A DNA stretch of 6,662 bases from positions 1-6,662 of the forward strand of contig CAZQFS010000142.1 in assembly GCA_964592755.1 (NCBI GenBank), written 5' to 3'. The DNA is from CAZQFS01 sp964592755 (GTDB taxonomy: Bacteria > Hydrothermota > Tepidihabitantia > Tepidihabitantales > Tepidihabitantaceae). This document shows positions 5,315 through 6,662 of this stretch, one piece after another. Position 1 is the first letter of the stretch. Every line of letters starts with the position of its first letter. The translations under genes were made by a program, and so were the position numbers. Below the pieces are notes generated by a model. That model made no database searches. It was not told where the DNA came from and saw only the letters and a program-made list of their open reading frames with translations.

Positions 5315-6662
5315 AGCGTGAGCGGACCAGAGCCAGGTAGACCGCTCTGACCGGGTCGAGGTCGGGCCTGAGAGCATAAGCCCGGGTGGCGAGGAGGCGG
5401 GCCTGGAAGCTGTCGCCGAGCGCGGCAAGGAGGACGGCCTGGTTGTAGAGGGCCGGGACAAGCGTGGAGTCGCGGGCCAGGGCGCGGCTGTAGCAGGCGC
5501 GGGCGTGGGCCGTGTCCCCGGCCTGGGCGAGCAGAGTGCCGAGACGGTTGAGCAGCGCCGGCGCAGGGTCCGGGTCGCGCAGCACCTGAGCAAGGTACCA
5601 CCGGGCGCTGTCGGGATGGCTGCGGCGTTCATGCTGCTCGGACAGGCCGGCCCAGGCAAGACTGAGGCTGGAGTCAAGCCCCACTGCCCGATGGAGCTCA
5701 GCTTCGGCCGAGTCGGCCCGGCCCAGCATAGTCAAGGCCGATGCCCGGTTAAGCCGTACCAGAGCTGCACCAGGTTCGAGGGTCAACGCCCGGTCGAATG
5801 CGGCCAGCGCGCTTTCGGGCATGGCCGCGGCCATGAATGTCAGCCCCATGTTATTCTGAATCAACACCGAGTTCGGCCGCAGCTCATCGGCGATGCGCAG
5901 GTGGTGAACCGCCTGCCGCGGGTCTGACCTGGCCGCGTAAAGCGCCGCGATGCTGACATGGGCGGACACGTAGCCCTGGTCAAGGGCGAGCGCACGGTTG
6001 TAGAGCTTGATCGCGGAATCGGGCTGGGTTGAAGCCAGGGCTGACGCCAGATTGGCATAGGCGCTGGGCGCCCGAGGCGCTTCCTGAACCATGGCCGAGA
6101 AAAGGGCGATGTCGTCCTGCCAGATGCGCGAGCGGGTCATGGTGTCAGCCGCGAGCAGAACAATGGCAAAGGCCAGGGCCGTGGCGCATACCTGGCGGAA
6201 TCTCGCCCGATAGGTAGTGAGACGGGAAACCAGAGTCAGGACAACGAGCACGAGCCCGAGCGACGGCAGGTAGAGCAGCCGCTCGGCCGCCTGCGGACCA
6301 AGAGGGATGATGTTCGACACCGGCGCAAGGAACAGAACCGTCCAGGCATAGCCCCAGAGCGCAACCCGGAACCGGCGGCGCAGGGCAACAAGCGGAATCG
6401 AGACGATGAAGAGCAGCGCCGGAATGAAGTTGGGTGTGAGTGCAAAGAACTCCGGGTTTAGCGGGTACTTTGCCCGGTGGTCAAAGGGCCAGAAGAACAT
6501 CCGTACGTAAAGGCCGAAGGTATTGACGACATTGTTCAGCCGGGGCAGGGTCGGCCCGGTCAGCAATGCGGGCGACAACGCCGGGACTGCGCGCGCCCTG
6601 AGCCAGAGGTAGCCGAGTCCGACGAGCAGCGTGGCCCCGACGAGCAGCCAGTGGCGGCGGTC
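5313..6662 (-). CDS. TMTC-like membrane protein with C-terminal TPR repeats, 5' partial
   Basis: The visible 449 residues are the C-terminal part; the frame stays open to the right edge, and the TTG at 6576-6578 is not a credible start because an in-frame membrane helix (HWLLVGATLLVGLGYLWL) is encoded upstream of it. About five hydrophobic segments are seen. Between the first two is YVRMFFWPFDHRAKYPLNP, which resembles the DUF1736 region of TMTC proteins, and later comes NIIPLG followed by AERLLYLPS (visible residues 126-134), a hallmark of the family. A linker with RIWQDDIALF leads to seven TPRs and a short tail ending VRSR. TMTC proteins are GT-C type O-mannosyltransferases using dolichol- or polyprenyl-linked sugar. 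The catalytic acidic loop is N-terminal and not in view, so enzymatic activity is inferred. It is convergent with the peptidase gene and so separately transcribed. A TPR protein with a non-catalytic membrane domain is the alternative. Confidence 0.85.
   Translation of the reverse strand, partial: DRRHWLLVGATLLVGLGYLWLRARAVPALSPALLTGPTLPRLNNVVNTFGLYVRMFFWPFDHRAKYPLNPEFFALTPNFIPALLFIVSIPLVALRRRFRVALWGYAWTVLFLAPVSNIIPLGPQAAERLLYLPSLGLVLVVLTLVSRLTTYRARFRQVCATALAFAIVLLAADTMTRSRIWQDDIALFSAMVQEAPRAPSAYANLASALASTQPDSAIKLYNRALALDQGYVSAHVSIAALYAARSDPRQAVHHLRIADELRPNSVLIQNNMGLTFMAAAMPESALAAFDRALTLEPGAALVRLNRASALTMLGRADSAEAELHRAVGLDSSLSLAWAGLSEQHERRSHPDSARWYLAQVLRDPDPAPALLNRLGTLLAQAGDTAHARACYSRALARDSTLVPALYNQAVLLAALGDSFQARLLATRAYALRPDLDPVRAVYLALVRSR
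5358..6071 (-). repeat. Seven tandem TPR units (coding)
   Basis: Starting at APSAYANLAS, the protein divides into seven uninterrupted units of exactly 34 residues (714 bases), each with the TPR pattern of small residues at 8 and 20 and often P near 32 (e.g. DRALTLEPGA, SRALARDSTL). Only 14 residues follow the last unit. TPRs of this kind usually bind a protein partner or substrate. Confidence 0.88.
6261..6287 (-). other. AERLLYLPS family motif
   Basis: Translated on the minus strand this reads AERLLYLPS, directly after NIIPLGPQA. It is a recognisable signature of bacterial and eukaryotic TMTC-type TPR membrane proteins and is the strongest single clue to that family here. Confidence 0.7.

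Overview
The window is GC-rich bacterial DNA with three large, tightly packed protein-coding genes, two of them cut by the window edges. No RNA gene, insertion sequence or CRISPR array was seen. The protein architectures suggest an uncultured member of the FCB group or the WOR-3 (Stahlbacteria)-like lineages. The clues are a gingipain-type secreted peptidase, glycine- and asparagine-rich surface modules opening with a DG-x-I-x-PGE motif, a YWAYDD/WDDL-type beta-rich module, and a C-terminal FlgD-like / type IX-secretion-like tail. This placement is inferred from domain style, not from a phylogenetic marker.

Layout. (1) Positions 3-1490, plus strand: the 3' part of a gene for a protein made almost entirely of about 13 HEAT (PBS-lyase-like) repeats; its true start is probably off the left edge. 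(2) Positions 1491-1578: an 88-base gap carrying a good ribosome binding site. (3) Positions 1579-5292, plus strand: a complete gene for a 1237-residue exported C25 (gingipain-family) cysteine peptidase. It has a signal peptide, propeptide, catalytic domain with visible His437/Cys472, an Ig-like domain, two tandem 120-residue modules, a further beta-rich module and a sorting-type tail. (4) Positions 5293-5312: a 20-base convergent junction containing a GC-rich hairpin. (5) Positions 5313-6662, minus strand: the C-terminal 449 residues of a polytopic membrane protein ending in seven exact 34-residue TPR repeats. It resembles the TMTC family (ArnT-like/DUF1736 membrane part plus TPRs), and its start lies beyond the right edge.

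How they fit together. The HEAT gene and the peptidase gene are co-directional and could be co-transcribed. The convergent TMTC-like gene is a separate unit. Its family includes protein O-mannosyltransferases, so it could glycosylate exported proteins, but nothing here ties it to the peptidase apart from proximity. I did not find a clearly new multi-gene system. The most distinctive item is the domain stack of the secreted peptidase.
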